Shown one piece after another: positions 1 through 8,094 of a stretch of 64,000 bases of DNA. The stretch is from the NCBI RefSeq assembly GCF_030690725.1, contig NZ_JAUYGD010000015.1:26362-90361 (forward strand), written 5' to 3'. The position numbers and the translations under genes were made by a program. Below the pieces are notes generated by a model. The model ran no database searches, was not told the origin of the DNA, and saw only the letters and a program-made list of their open reading frames with translations. This DNA comes from Pseudomonas sp. GTDB taxonomy: Bacteria > Pseudomonadota > Gammaproteobacteria > Pseudomonadales > Pseudomonadaceae. Numbering within the stretch: the stretch's first letter is position 1; each line of letters starts with the position of its first letter.

Positions 1-44
1 CAGTACCCCTGGCGGGTATCCACATAACAAAAACAGGATTCACC

Positions 45-695
45 ATGGCCGCTTTTGAAATCCTTATTGCTGATGATCACCCCCTGTTTCGCAGTGCCTT
101 GCAACAGGCGCTGACCCTGGGGTTGGGGCCGGATGTACGGCTGGTCGAAGCGGCCAGCATCGCCGAGCTGGAAGCCTGCCTGGCACAGAAGACCGACTGG
201 GACCTGGTTCTGCTTGACCTCAATATGCCCGGCGCTTACGGTTTCTCCGGCCTGGTGTTGCTGCGCGGGCAGTACCCGCATATCCCGGTGGTAATGATCT
301 CCGCCCAGGAAGAGCCGTCCATCGTCGCGCGTTCGCGGGAGTTCGGCGCCAGCGGCTTTATTCCCAAATCCAGCCCGCTGGAAACCATTCAGCAGGCGGT
401 GCGTCTGGTGCTTGATGGCGAAGTCTGGTGGCCGCAGCAGACTCAGGAAGCGATTGCCCTGTCGGCTGAAGCCAAGGCCGCCAGTGCCGGCTTGGCCAGC
501 CTGACGCCGCAGCAGTTCCGCGTGCTGACCATGGTCTGCGACGGTTTGCTGAACAAGCAGATTGCTTATGAGTTGAGCGTCTCCGAGGCCACGGTAAAGG
601 CCCATGTCACGGCGATTTTCCGCAAGCTCGGGGTGCGCACTCGCACGCAGGCGGCGCTGCTGTTGCAGCAGCTGGAATCGATTCCGTCTAACTGA
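45..695 (+). CDS. erdR: NarL/LuxR-family response regulator (ErdR-like)
   Basis: A 216-residue two-component regulator. The N-terminal receiver domain has the acidic pair D10/D11 and the likely phospho-acceptor D58 in LLDLNMPG. A C-terminal LuxR-type helix-turn-helix covers about residues 150-205 (LTPQQ...NKQIAYELSVSEATVKAHV). It resembles ErdR, the regulator of ethanol/acetate-linked genes in pseudomonads, and the following dgkA matches the arrangement I recall from P. aeruginosa. The start is supported by AGGA a few bases upstream. No cognate kinase lies in the window, so signal and targets are inferred from homology only. Confidence 0.8.
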   Translation: MAAFEILIADDHPLFRSALQQALTLGLGPDVRLVEAASIAELEACLAQKTDWDLVLLDLNMPGAYGFSGLVLLRGQYPHIPVVMISAQEEPSIVARSREFGASGFIPKSSPLETIQQAVRLVLDGEVWWPQQTQEAIALSAEAKAASAGLASLTPQQFRVLTMVCDGLLNKQIAYELSVSEATVKAHVTAIFRKLGVRTRTQAALLLQQLESIPSN

Positions 696-753
696 AGTGC
701 TTTTCTCCCGGGCTTGGCGTAGCCTGCCGGGCTTTCTCGAAATGGTTGTAATG

Positions 754-1119
754 ATGTCGCCATTCAAAGGCCAAACCGGCCTTAAACGTGTTCTCAATGC
801 CACCGGTTATTCCCTGGCCGGCCTGCGCGCCGCCTTTACCGGTGAAGCCGCTTTTCGCCAACTGTTGCTGATCAACCTGGTGCTGGTGCCTGTGGCGTTT
901 TACCTGGATGTCAGCCGCGTTGAGCGCGCCTTGATGGTTGCTGTGTGCCTGCTGGCGCTGATCGTCGAGCTGCTCAACTCGGCGGTGGAGGCGGCCATCG
1001 ACCGCATCTCCCTGGAGCTGCATCCGCTATCGAAGAATGCCAAGGACATGGGCAGCGCCGCTCAGTTCATCGCCCTCAGCCTGATTGCCCTGGTGTGGGC
1101 GATTATCCTGCTCGGCTAA
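754..1119 (+). CDS. dgkA: Diacylglycerol kinase DgkA
   Basis: A small inner-membrane kinase of 121 residues that phosphorylates diacylglycerol to phosphatidic acid during membrane lipid recycling. The family signature is present around ELLNSAVEAAIDRISLE with HPLSKNAKDMGSAAQ, flanked by three hydrophobic helices. Start choice: the homologous N-terminus MSPFKGQTGLKR begins at 754. In-frame ATGs at 742 and 751 exist and no strong Shine-Dalgarno separates them. It lies 58 bases after erdR on the same strand and converges with finR. Confidence 0.88.
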   Translation: MSPFKGQTGLKRVLNATGYSLAGLRAAFTGEAAFRQLLLINLVLVPVAFYLDVSRVERALMVAVCLLALIVELLNSAVEAAIDRISLELHPLSKNAKDMGSAAQFIALSLIALVWAIILLG

Positions 1120-1129
1120 TTCGCCGTTC

Positions 1130-2056
1130 TCAGGCGATAGTCGGCAGGACAATCTGATCGCTGCGCGTCACGCCGGCGGTCAGTGCGCGGCACAGTTCGA
1201 TAAATTCACGCATGGCGGCGGTCTGGTACTTCTGTTTGTGCCAGATGAAGTAGAACTGCCGACGCAGATCCAGCTCGGGGGTTTCCACTGCCACCAGGCT
1301 GCCGCGGCGAAATGCATCACGCAGCGCCAGGCGGGAAATGCAGCCAATCCCCAGGCCTGACTCCACTGCACGTTTGATCGCCTCGGTGTGCTCCAGCTCC
1401 AGACGGATATTCAGGCTGCTGGGGTGATGACGCATGGCCTGGTCGAAGGTCAGGCGCGTACCGGAGCCTTGCTCACGCAGAATCCACGCCTCGCGCGTCA
1501 GTTCTTCCAGGCTCGCCTCACCGCGTTGCGCCAGCGCATGCTGCGGCGCACAGAACACCACCAACTCATCTTCAACCCAGGGCTGTACCTCGATATCCGG
1601 GTGCTGGCAGTCACCTTCGATCATGCCCATGTCCAGTTCATAGTGGGCAATCTGCTGTACCACGTAGGCGGTGTTATGCACCTGCAGCTTGACCCGGCAT
1701 TCCGGATGGCGCTGCATAAAACTGCCGATCAGCAGGGTCGCCAGGTAGTTGCCGACCGTCAGGGTGGCGCCGACATTCAGTGAACCGTAACCACTCTTGC
1801 CACCCAGCAGGCGTTCGATTTCCTTAGCCTGGTCGAGCAGCGCCACCGCTTGTGGCAGCAACTGCAGGCCGAGGGCGTTGAGGCACAGGCGTTTACCGGC
1901 GCGGTCGAACAGCTGACAGTCGGACTGACGCTCCAGTTCGCTGAGTGAGGTGCTGGTGGCCGATTGCGACAGGGCCAGGGAATCGGCGGCGCGCGACACG
2001 CTTTCATGCTGGGCCACGGCGACGAAGACTTGCAGTTGTCTGAGAGTAAATCGCAT
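1130..2056 (-). CDS. finR: LysR-type regulator, FinR-like activator of fpr
   Basis: A 308-residue LysR regulator with an N-terminal winged helix-turn-helix (MRFTLRQLQVFVAVAQHESVSRAADSLALSQSATS) and a C-terminal periplasmic-binding-like effector domain. It is divergent from fpr across 124 bases. That is the finR/fpr arrangement of pseudomonads, in which FinR activates the ferredoxin-NADP reductase gene under superoxide or sulfite stress. The assignment rests on this linkage plus overall similarity. The effector is not visible from sequence. Confidence 0.85.
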   Translation of the reverse strand: MRFTLRQLQVFVAVAQHESVSRAADSLALSQSATSTSLSELERQSDCQLFDRAGKRLCLNALGLQLLPQAVALLDQAKEIERLLGGKSGYGSLNVGATLTVGNYLATLLIGSFMQRHPECRVKLQVHNTAYVVQQIAHYELDMGMIEGDCQHPDIEVQPWVEDELVVFCAPQHALAQRGEASLEELTREAWILREQGSGTRLTFDQAMRHHPSSLNIRLELEHTEAIKRAVESGLGIGCISRLALRDAFRRGSLVAVETPELDLRRQFYFIWHKQKYQTAAMREFIELCRALTAGVTRSDQIVLPTIA

Positions 2057-2080
2057 ATCTATATAACCGATAACCTATAT

Positions 2081-2093
2081 CTTGATAATCAAG
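2081..2093. promoter_or_regulatory. Inverted repeat, candidate FinR operator
   Basis: CTTGAT-A-ATCAAG is a perfect 6-bp dyad in the finR-fpr intergenic region, ending directly against the -35 hexamer of the proposed fpr promoter. That is the position expected for a LysR activator site. The link to FinR is inferred. Confidence 0.45.
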
Positions 2094-2122
2094 TTAACAG
2101 ATATTCTGCCGCTCATTACAAT
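2094..2122 (+). promoter_or_regulatory. Candidate sigma-70 promoter of fpr
   Basis: TTAACA (2094-2099) and TACAAT (2117-2122) are separated by 17 bases and lie 58 bases upstream of the fpr start. Each hexamer differs from consensus at one position. The dyad at 2081-2093 abuts the -35 element. Confidence 0.6.
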
Positions 2123-2180
2123 GCCGTGCAAATGCGCACAGGCGCGCAGCTGATATTCCATTCATCGGAGCCCCCGGCAC

Positions 2181-2960
2181 ATGAGCAACCTTAACTCCGA
2201 GCGCATTCTCAGCGTTCATCACTGGAACGACACGCTGTTCAGCTTCAAGTGCACCCGTGATCCAGGTCTGCGCTTCGAGAATGGCCAGTTTGTGATGATC
2301 GGCCTGCAGCAGGACAACGGCCGTCCACTGATGCGCGCCTACTCGATCGCCAGCCCGAACTGGGAAGAGCATCTGGAGTTCTTCAGCATCAAGGTGCCTG
2401 ATGGCCCGCTGACCTCGCAGCTGCAGCACCTCAAGGAAGGCGACGAGGTGATTATCAGCAAGAAGCCCACCGGTACCCTGGTGCTGGATGATCTCAAACC
2501 CGGCAAGCACCTGTATCTGCTCAGCACCGGCTCTGGCCTGGCGCCGTTTATGAGCGTGTTTCAGTACCCGGAAACCTACGAGCGCTTCGAGAAGGTGATT
2601 CTGGTTCACGGCGTGCGTTATGTGAACGAAGTGGCCTACCGCGAATTCATCACCGAGCACCTGCCGCAGAATGAATTCTTCGGCGATGCGCTGAAGGACA
2701 AGCTGATCTACTACCCGACAGTGACCCGCGAACCGTTCGAGAACCAGGGCCGTCTGACCGATCTGATGCGCAGCGGCAAGCTGTTCGAGGACATCGGCCT
2801 GCCGCCGATCAATCCGCAGGATGACCGCGCGATGATCTGCGGCAGCCCGAGCATGCTTGATGAAACCAGCGAAGTGCTCAACGAGTTCGGCCTGCAGATC
2901 TCCCCGCGTATGCGCGAGCCAGGTGATTATCTGATCGAGCGCGCCTTCGTCGAGAAGTAA
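2181..2960 (+). CDS. fpr: Ferredoxin--NADP+ reductase Fpr
   Basis: A 259-residue FAD flavoprotein that transfers electrons between NADPH and ferredoxin or bacterioferredoxin. The FAD-binding motif RAYSIAS lies near residue 53 and the nucleotide-binding LLSTGSGLAPF near residue 113. The C-terminus RAFVEK ends close to the FAD, as in the Pseudomonas/Azotobacter FPR subclass. Length and sequence are typical. The partner Bfd (59440-59658) is in the same window, and in P. aeruginosa FPR reduces Bfd to release iron from BfrB. Expression is probably FinR-dependent. Confidence 0.95.
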   Translation: MSNLNSERILSVHHWNDTLFSFKCTRDPGLRFENGQFVMIGLQQDNGRPLMRAYSIASPNWEEHLEFFSIKVPDGPLTSQLQHLKEGDEVIISKKPTGTLVLDDLKPGKHLYLLSTGSGLAPFMSVFQYPETYERFEKVILVHGVRYVNEVAYREFITEHLPQNEFFGDALKDKLIYYPTVTREPFENQGRLTDLMRSGKLFEDIGLPPINPQDDRAMICGSPSMLDETSEVLNEFGLQISPRMREPGDYLIERAFVEK

Positions 2961-2972
2961 GCCTGCCGTAAT

Positions 2973-3005
2973 AAAAAGCCCGCCGATTGGCGGGCTTTTT
3001 TATGC
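2973..3005. terminator. Bidirectional intrinsic terminator
   Basis: AAAAAGCCCGCC-GATT-GGCGGGCTTTTT forms a 12-bp hairpin with A- and T-runs on both sides, 12 bases after the fpr stop and just before the end of the convergent GGDEF gene. Confidence 0.9.
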
Positions 3006-3009
3006 GCGC

Positions 3010-4344
3010 TTATTCCAGCTCAAGGGCGCTGTGCGCGCGGTTACCGCCTTTCTGCTTGGCGCGGTACATGGCGTTGTCGGCATGCTGCAGCAACTGCTGG
3101 GCATCCTGGGCGTGCTGTGGATACAGGGCGATGCCGATGCTCGGCAGGATGGTCTGGCTCTGCCCGCACAGCTCGAAGGGTTGATTGAGGCTCTGGCGGA
3201 TTTTCTCCGCCACTACGCTGGCGTGGTCGGCCGAGTGGAAGTCTTCCAGCAGCACAACGAATTCATCACCGGCAAAGCGCGCCACGGTATCGGCCTCGCG
3301 CAGGCACAGTTGGATACGCTGGGCGACGCCTTGCAGCAGCTGATCGCCTGCGGCATGGCCGAGGTTGTCATTGACCTGCTTGAACTTGTCCAGATCGAGA
3401 AACAGCAGCGCCACCTGCGATTGCTCGCGGCGCGCGCGGGCCAAGGCCGTATGTAGGCGGTCGCGCAGCAGTTCGCGGTTGGGCAGTTGGGTGAGCTGGT
3501 CGTACTGCGCCATAAACTGCAGGCGGCTGAGCATCTGCTGACGCTCGATAGCGGTGGCCACCTGGGTCGAGACAAATTGCAGCAGCTCCTGATCACGCTC
3601 GCTGTAGCGTGTGGAGGCGCTGCTTTGCACCAGCAGCGCGCCGATAATTCCACGGTGCGAGCGCAGCGGTACGCCGAGCCAGCTATGTGGCGTTGCAGTT
3701 TGTGCCTGGCCGGCGTTGGGCAGCAGCAAGGTGTTGCCGCTGCGAATCACCTGCGCGCTCAGCGTGGTGGCATTCAGTGGCGTATCGGCAGTCGTTGCCG
3801 GCGGTTGTTCGGCGGGGTAGGGGAAGCTCAGCTCGTCGTTCTGCTCATCGTACAGCGCCACGGAAAAGCTGATGGTCGGCAACAGTTCGCCAATGATCTG
3901 GTGCACCTGCTGAAACAGCCCGAGCAGGTCCTTGGCCGAATGGGCCGCTTCGGAAATACCGTATAACGCGGTCTGCAGGGCTTCGCTGCGTTTACGCTCG
4001 GTGATGTCGTGGGCGACGGCGATGCGCACCTGATCATCCTCGGACCAGCGCGCGGACCAGAGGATATGCACGGTGCTGCCATCCTTGCGCAGGTAGCGGT
4101 TCTCGAAGTTCGGTTTATGCTCGCCGGCCATCACTTCCTTGGCGGCCTGCAGGGTTTTCGCGCGGTCTTCGGGATGCACCATTTCGATCATCACTTGGCC
4201 GATCATCTCGTCTGCGCTGTAGCCGAAAATGCGCTGGCAGGCGGCGCTGACAAAAACGAAGCGTCCGCGTTTGTCGACCACGCAGATGGCGTCGAGCAGC
4301 AGATCGACAAGGTTCTCGGTCGGCGCGTAGGTGCTGGCTTTCAT
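3010..4344 (-). CDS. PAS-GAF-GGDEF diguanylate cyclase
   Basis: A 444-residue soluble signalling protein. A PAS domain with PAC covers about residues 8-118 (ICVVDKRGRFVFVSAACQRIFGY, AVAHDITERK). A GAF-like domain covers about 125-268, and a GGDEF domain about 280-440. The active-site motif is AGDEF rather than GGDEF. An RxxD inhibitory site (READ) lies five residues before it, so feedback inhibition by cyclic-di-GMP is likely. AGDEF variants are active in other proteins, so I infer activity. No membrane segments are seen. The gene stands alone and shares a terminator with fpr. Confidence 0.88.
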   Translation of the reverse strand: MKASTYAPTENLVDLLLDAICVVDKRGRFVFVSAACQRIFGYSADEMIGQVMIEMVHPEDRAKTLQAAKEVMAGEHKPNFENRYLRKDGSTVHILWSARWSEDDQVRIAVAHDITERKRSEALQTALYGISEAAHSAKDLLGLFQQVHQIIGELLPTISFSVALYDEQNDELSFPYPAEQPPATTADTPLNATTLSAQVIRSGNTLLLPNAGQAQTATPHSWLGVPLRSHRGIIGALLVQSSASTRYSERDQELLQFVSTQVATAIERQQMLSRLQFMAQYDQLTQLPNRELLRDRLHTALARARREQSQVALLFLDLDKFKQVNDNLGHAAGDQLLQGVAQRIQLCLREADTVARFAGDEFVVLLEDFHSADHASVVAEKIRQSLNQPFELCGQSQTILPSIGIALYPQHAQDAQQLLQHADNAMYRAKQKGGNRAHSALELE

Positions 4345-4550
4345 ACACTCACAGTACGTCGGTGCGTGGTGGTAGATGGGGCGGTTACTGGCGATTTGGC
4401 AGTATGGCCCTTGCGATCACCATACCTGCAAGGCGCCGAACAGTGAACGCCTGTTTGCCGCCTGCGGGTTTTGCCAAGTGCTGATGCGGTTGTCTCTGCG
4501 CCCGGCATCTGCTCAGTGTAGATGCCCTGCGTCGACCGAGCGCTGCGCAG

Positions 4551-4973
4551 CTATTGCGCGTGGCTGAAGCGCTGCCCGGAGACGGCCGGATGGTAGATTG
4601 GCTGCACCTTGTTACCGGCGGGGTCGAGCAAGTGGAAGCTGTGCGCACCGTCGCCATGGGCGAAGGGGCGGTCCAGCAGGGTCACGCCCTGTGCCTTGAA
4701 GTAGGCGTACCAGGCGTGCAGCTCGTCGATGCTGTCGACGATAAAGCCGTAGTGATCCACCGCCTGCTCGCCGCTGCTGGGCACAGAAGCGCGACCCAGG
4801 GACAGGTTGTCGTTACCGCAGGTCAGGTAGACCAGGTCTGGATTGGCGCGGTGCAGCACCTGCATGCCGAGAATATCCACGTAGAAGCGTTCGCAGGCTT
4901 CCAGGTTAGGGACCAGCAGGGCGATATGGCGCAAGCCATTAAGGCGACCGGGGCGTTCTAGCATGGTGAACAT
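4551..4973 (-). CDS. VOC (glyoxalase/dioxygenase superfamily) protein
   Basis: A 140-residue single VOC module with beta-alpha-beta-beta-beta repeats (LRHIALLVPNLEACERFYVDILGM; DHYGFIVDSIDELHAWYAYFKAQGV). Putative metal ligands H16 and H74 are present. The position usually taken by Glu in the last strand appears to be Gln (Q124 in GNKVQP), so metal binding or chemistry may differ from glyoxalase I. An alternative start at M4 is possible. The upstream region (4974-5030) is AT-rich with GTATAC and likely holds its promoter. The substrate is unknown. Confidence 0.75.
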   Translation of the reverse strand: MFTMLERPGRLNGLRHIALLVPNLEACERFYVDILGMQVLHRANPDLVYLTCGNDNLSLGRASVPSSGEQAVDHYGFIVDSIDELHAWYAYFKAQGVTLLDRPFAHGDGAHSFHLLDPAGNKVQPIYHPAVSGQRFSHAQ

Positions 4974-5057
4974 CCTATTTTGTATACATTTATATGGTAA
5001 ATATAAGACAAAATAGTTGCTTGGCCTATCTGCGCGAACGAGGTGAGGCGAACTAGA

Positions 5058-5783
5058 TCAGTCGGCGGGCACGACTTCCAGCACGCAAATGCTGCCAGGC
5101 TGCGGGTAGTGCCAGTGCACATCGACATCCCAGAAGCACGCGCCATAGCGGCGCTCCGGGCTGGGCTGCTGGTAGGCCGGGCGTGGGTCCTGGGCCAGGC
5201 ACTGCTCGATCAACGCGACCAGCGGTTCATTCAGGCGCTGCCCATGTTCGGTTGCCTCGATCAGTGCGCTGTCCTGCCAGCTGACGTCGATCAGCGCCGG
5301 CGCGCTGTCGGCGATGCGGTTGTAGGCTCCGGCGACGCTGTCGGCGTACGGCACGTAGGGTTTGATATCCAGCACCGGGGTGCCGTCGAGCAGGTCGATA
5401 CCGGACAGCCAGAGCTTGCCGGCTTCGACCTTGTCCAGTTTGACCACCGACTGGCCGATGCCATTGGGCCGGTGGGTGGCGCGGGTACTGAATACACCGA
5501 CCGATTGATTGCCGCCCAGGCGCGGTGGGCGCACCTTCAGGCGCGGCTTGTCTTCCAGCGCCTGGTGAAACAGAAACAGCAGCCAGACATGGCTGGCCTG
5601 CTCCAATCCCTGCACTGCATCGCCGTTATCGAAGGGCGCGACCAGCTCCAGTACGCCACGGGCCGCCGGGGCCAATTGCGGCTGACGGGGAATGGCGAAC
5701 TTCTCCTTGAAGCAGGAGCGGACAAAACCGATGGGGGAAACGGAGTAGGGCATGGCGGCGTGATCGAGTGAAAACGCCGCCAT
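5058..5783 (-). CDS. trmO: tRNA (N6-threonylcarbamoyladenosine37-N6)-methyltransferase TrmO
   Basis: A TsaA/YaeB-family protein that N6-methylates t6A37 in certain tRNAs using SAM. Conserved segments are SPIGFVRSCFKEKFAIPRQP, RPPRLGGNQSVGVFSTRATHRPNGIG, DGTPVLDIKPYVPYAD and AQDPRPAYQ. The start is ambiguous. The ATG at 5783 has CAGG five bases upstream and sits 9 bases after the rhlG stop. The ATG at 5753 (MPYSVSPIGF) fits the family length better. Either way it appears to be co-transcribed downstream of rhlG. Confidence 0.88.
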   Translation of the reverse strand: MAAFSLDHAAMPYSVSPIGFVRSCFKEKFAIPRQPQLAPAARGVLELVAPFDNGDAVQGLEQASHVWLLFLFHQALEDKPRLKVRPPRLGGNQSVGVFSTRATHRPNGIGQSVVKLDKVEAGKLWLSGIDLLDGTPVLDIKPYVPYADSVAGAYNRIADSAPALIDVSWQDSALIEATEHGQRLNEPLVALIEQCLAQDPRPAYQQPSPERRYGACFWDVDVHWHYPQPGSICVLEVVPAD

Positions 5784-5792
5784 AGTACCTGA

Positions 5793-6563
5793 CTAGAGGT
5801 GAAAACCGCCGTCGATGGGGATGATCGCACCGGTCATATAGGCCCCGGCGGTGCTGGCCAGGCTGATCGCCAGGGCGGCCATTTCCTCTTCGCGGCCCCA
5901 GCGCTGCATCGGGATCAGCGCGGTATCTTCGGCCATGGCGGCCTCGTCGGTGGCGATATGCTGAGTCATCTTGCTCGGGAAGCGCCCCGGCGCGATCACG
6001 TTGACGTTGATATGTTGGCCGACCAGCTCGCGGGCGAGCATGCGTGACAGCTGGTGCAGCGCCGCCTTGCTCGGGCCATAGGCATAGGCGTCTTCGCCGT
6101 GGGAGGTGATGCCGGCAACCGAGCCGATATTGATTACCCGCGCCGGATTGGCCGCGCTGCCGGCTTTGCGCAACAGCGGCAGCAATTGCTGGATGCAGCT
6201 GAACACCGAGGTCACATTGAGCTGCATGACCTTTTCCCAGCCCTTGGCCGGGTAGCTTTCCAGCGGCGCGCCCCAGGTGGTGCCGGCGTTATTGACCAGA
6301 ATATCCAGGCTGCCGATCGTGCCGGCCAACTGCTCGGCCAACACGTGCACGCCTTCCTCGCTGGCCAGGTTGGCGGCGATGCCGTGGCAGGTGCCAAAGG
6401 CCGACAGCTCGGCAGCGGTTTGTGCGCAGGCTTCGCCGTCACGGGCGCAGACGTAGACCGTGGCGCCGGCTTCGACAAAGGCTTTGGCGATCATCTTGCC
6501 GATACCACGGGTGCCACCGGTAACCAGGGCGGTGCGGCCTTGCAGGCTGAAGTAGGGGTGCAT
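5793..6563 (-). CDS. rhlG: RhlG-like short-chain dehydrogenase/reductase
   Basis: A 256-residue classical SDR. It has the NADP-binding TGGTRGIG motif near residue 16, NNAG, the catalytic Ser and YxxxK (AYAYGPSKAA), and the C-terminal DGGFHL. The whole sequence resembles Pseudomonas RhlG, an NADPH-dependent 3-oxoacyl reductase implicated in rhamnolipid and polyhydroxyalkanoate precursor supply, although its necessity for rhamnolipids has been disputed. No rhl genes are nearby, and trmO follows after 9 bases. Confidence 0.8.
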   Translation of the reverse strand: MHPYFSLQGRTALVTGGTRGIGKMIAKAFVEAGATVYVCARDGEACAQTAAELSAFGTCHGIAANLASEEGVHVLAEQLAGTIGSLDILVNNAGTTWGAPLESYPAKGWEKVMQLNVTSVFSCIQQLLPLLRKAGSAANPARVINIGSVAGITSHGEDAYAYGPSKAALHQLSRMLARELVGQHINVNVIAPGRFPSKMTQHIATDEAAMAEDTALIPMQRWGREEEMAALAISLASTAGAYMTGAIIPIDGGFHL

Positions 6564-6683
6564 GGCGAGTCCTTTTAACGGATGAGTGCCACTACCCTAA
6601 TCATCTGATCGTGCCATGGCAGTCATCATTGCCCGTGGAAATACGCTGCCATGCGGGCAGGCATGGCAGCGAGGCGCTGGGAC

Positions 6684-7145
6684 TTAGCCGCGAACGCGCA
6701 GGGTTAGACCCTTGAGGAAGTTGCGCAGAAACTGATCGCCGCAGGTGCGGTAGTTGCTGTGGCCGAACTTGCGGAACAGCGCGCTCATCTCCGGCTTGGA
6801 AACCGGGCAGTCGACGCTACTCATGATCGTGTGCATGTCGTCTTCCTTCAGCTCGAAGGCCACGCGCAGTTTCTTCAGCACCGTGTTGTTGGTGATCGGC
6901 AGCTCAAGCGGCTGGGCCGGACGGCTGTCGTCCTTGCCACGCTTGAAGTACACCAGGCCATCGAGGAAGTGCGCCATCAGCTCGTCGTCGCAGGGCGTGA
7001 AGCCTTCTTCGTCATCCTTCTTGAGCATCGCCGCGAGGTCGTTGAGGGCGACCTGCTTGCCGCTGAGCTTGATGATGTCGACCATCTGCGCGTCGCTGAT
7101 GTCGAGGGTGTAGCGCAAGCTGCGCAGTACGTCGTTATTAAGCAT
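6684..7145 (-). CDS. YehS-type DUF1456 protein
   Basis: A protein of 153 residues with two tandem DUF1456 repeats: MLNNDVLRSLRYTLDISDAQMVDIIKLSG and ITNNTVLKKLRVAFELKEDDMHTIM. Each is followed by a conserved segment (KKDDEEGF, CGDQFLRNFLKGL), matching E. coli YehS. The start at 7145 is chosen because CAGGA lies seven bases upstream and it matches the family N-terminus. A frame extending to 7175 lacks such support. The function is unknown. Confidence 0.85.
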   Translation of the reverse strand: MLNNDVLRSLRYTLDISDAQMVDIIKLSGKQVALNDLAAMLKKDDEEGFTPCDDELMAHFLDGLVYFKRGKDDSRPAQPLELPITNNTVLKKLRVAFELKEDDMHTIMSSVDCPVSKPEMSALFRKFGHSNYRTCGDQFLRNFLKGLTLRVRG

Positions 7146-7193
7146 GGGGTGGTCCTGAAAAGGGCTGATGCACAAGACGCATCAGCTGAAAAA

Positions 7194-7904
7194 TTAGAAG
7201 CGTTCTTTGCCTGCCAGGTAGCGCCACTGGCCCGCGGGGACCTTGGCCATGGGCACGCCGCCGATGCGGATGCGCTTCATGCCCAGCACCTTGAGGTCGA
7301 CGCTGTTGCACATAAACACGATCTGCCCGGGCAGTGGGTTCTTCAAGGCAAAGCGCAGGCGAGTTTCGTTTTGCCAGCTGACCTTGCAGGGGGCCAGAGC
7401 CACACCGTTGAAGGTCAGGCCGTGAGCCAGGCGCTTGAGTTGGCTGGCGCTCAAGGTGCCGACGACTTCGACCACATATTCCTGCTCCAGTTTGCTCAGG
7501 TCTTCCTTGAGTTTGCGCTCGATGCGCCAGTCCTGGGTCAGCACATGCAGGCCATCGGCCCCGGCTTGCAGGGGAATGCAGGAGATGAGTCGGGCGAAAT
7601 GGCCTTTCAGCGGGCGAATGCCCGAGCCGTCTTCCGGCCAGTGGCTGGCTGGGCTGAGGCTTTCCGCAGCGCGTTCTGCGTTGTGGCCGTTGGGTACGTT
7701 CAGCAGCAGGGTGACCGGCTCGACCGGGGCCAGCAGGGCGTTTTGCAGCAATTCCACGCGCTGTTCGGCGACCTTGAATTGCGGCTCTTCCACCACCACA
7801 CCATCCACCGTGACCCAGCCGCCTTCGATATACAGTTCGGCCTCGCGGCGCGAACAGCCAATCACTTCGATCAGGCGTTTGGATAGGCGAATGGGGTCGG
7901 TCAT
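7194..7904 (-). CDS. RsuA/RluF-like S4-domain protein with a degenerate pseudouridine-synthase site
   Basis: About 236 residues. An N-terminal S4 RNA-binding domain (IRLSKRLIEVIGCSRREAELYIEGGWVTVDG) is followed by a pseudouridine-synthase-like domain (EYVVEVVGTL, VFMCNSVDLKVLGMKRIRIGG). In active RsuA/RluB/E/F enzymes the GRLDxxxxGLxxLTxDG motif carries the catalytic Asp. The matching stretch here reads IPLQAGADGLHVLTQDW, with Gln at that position. It may therefore bind RNA without catalysis. Start 7904 (MTDPIRLSK) is chosen by homology, and an ATG at 7916 is also possible. Confidence 0.78.
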   Translation of the reverse strand: MTDPIRLSKRLIEVIGCSRREAELYIEGGWVTVDGVVVEEPQFKVAEQRVELLQNALLAPVEPVTLLLNVPNGHNAERAAESLSPASHWPEDGSGIRPLKGHFARLISCIPLQAGADGLHVLTQDWRIERKLKEDLSKLEQEYVVEVVGTLSASQLKRLAHGLTFNGVALAPCKVSWQNETRLRFALKNPLPGQIVFMCNSVDLKVLGMKRIRIGGVPMAKVPAGQWRYLAGKERF

Positions 7905-8052
7905 AAAAACGGTCATCGGCAAAAAAAGGGCCGCCATTGTAACCGGACAGGCCCACGGTGCACGGAACATCGGGCGAACGGCGGCGATAAAAAACGTTTG
8001 TCAGCATTGAGGCAGAGATAGGCGGGCAGGGTGGGCCTTTGTCTTCGCTAAT

Positions 8053-8080
8053 AAAAAACCGCTCCGAAGAGCGGTTTTTT
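8053..8080 (-). terminator. Intrinsic terminator of the bra/liv operon
   Basis: AAAAAACCGCTC-CGAA-GAGCGGTTTTTT is a perfect 12-bp stem with a tetraloop, 15 bases past the end of braG. It has T-runs on either strand. Confidence 0.92.
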
Positions 8081-8094
8081 CAGCGAGGTAGCGC

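Noticed and set aside
4504..4526. Short inverted repeat GGCATCT/AGATGCC between the GGDEF and VOC genes
   Set aside because: The stem is only 7 bp with a 9-base loop and no T-run, so it is too weak to call a terminator.
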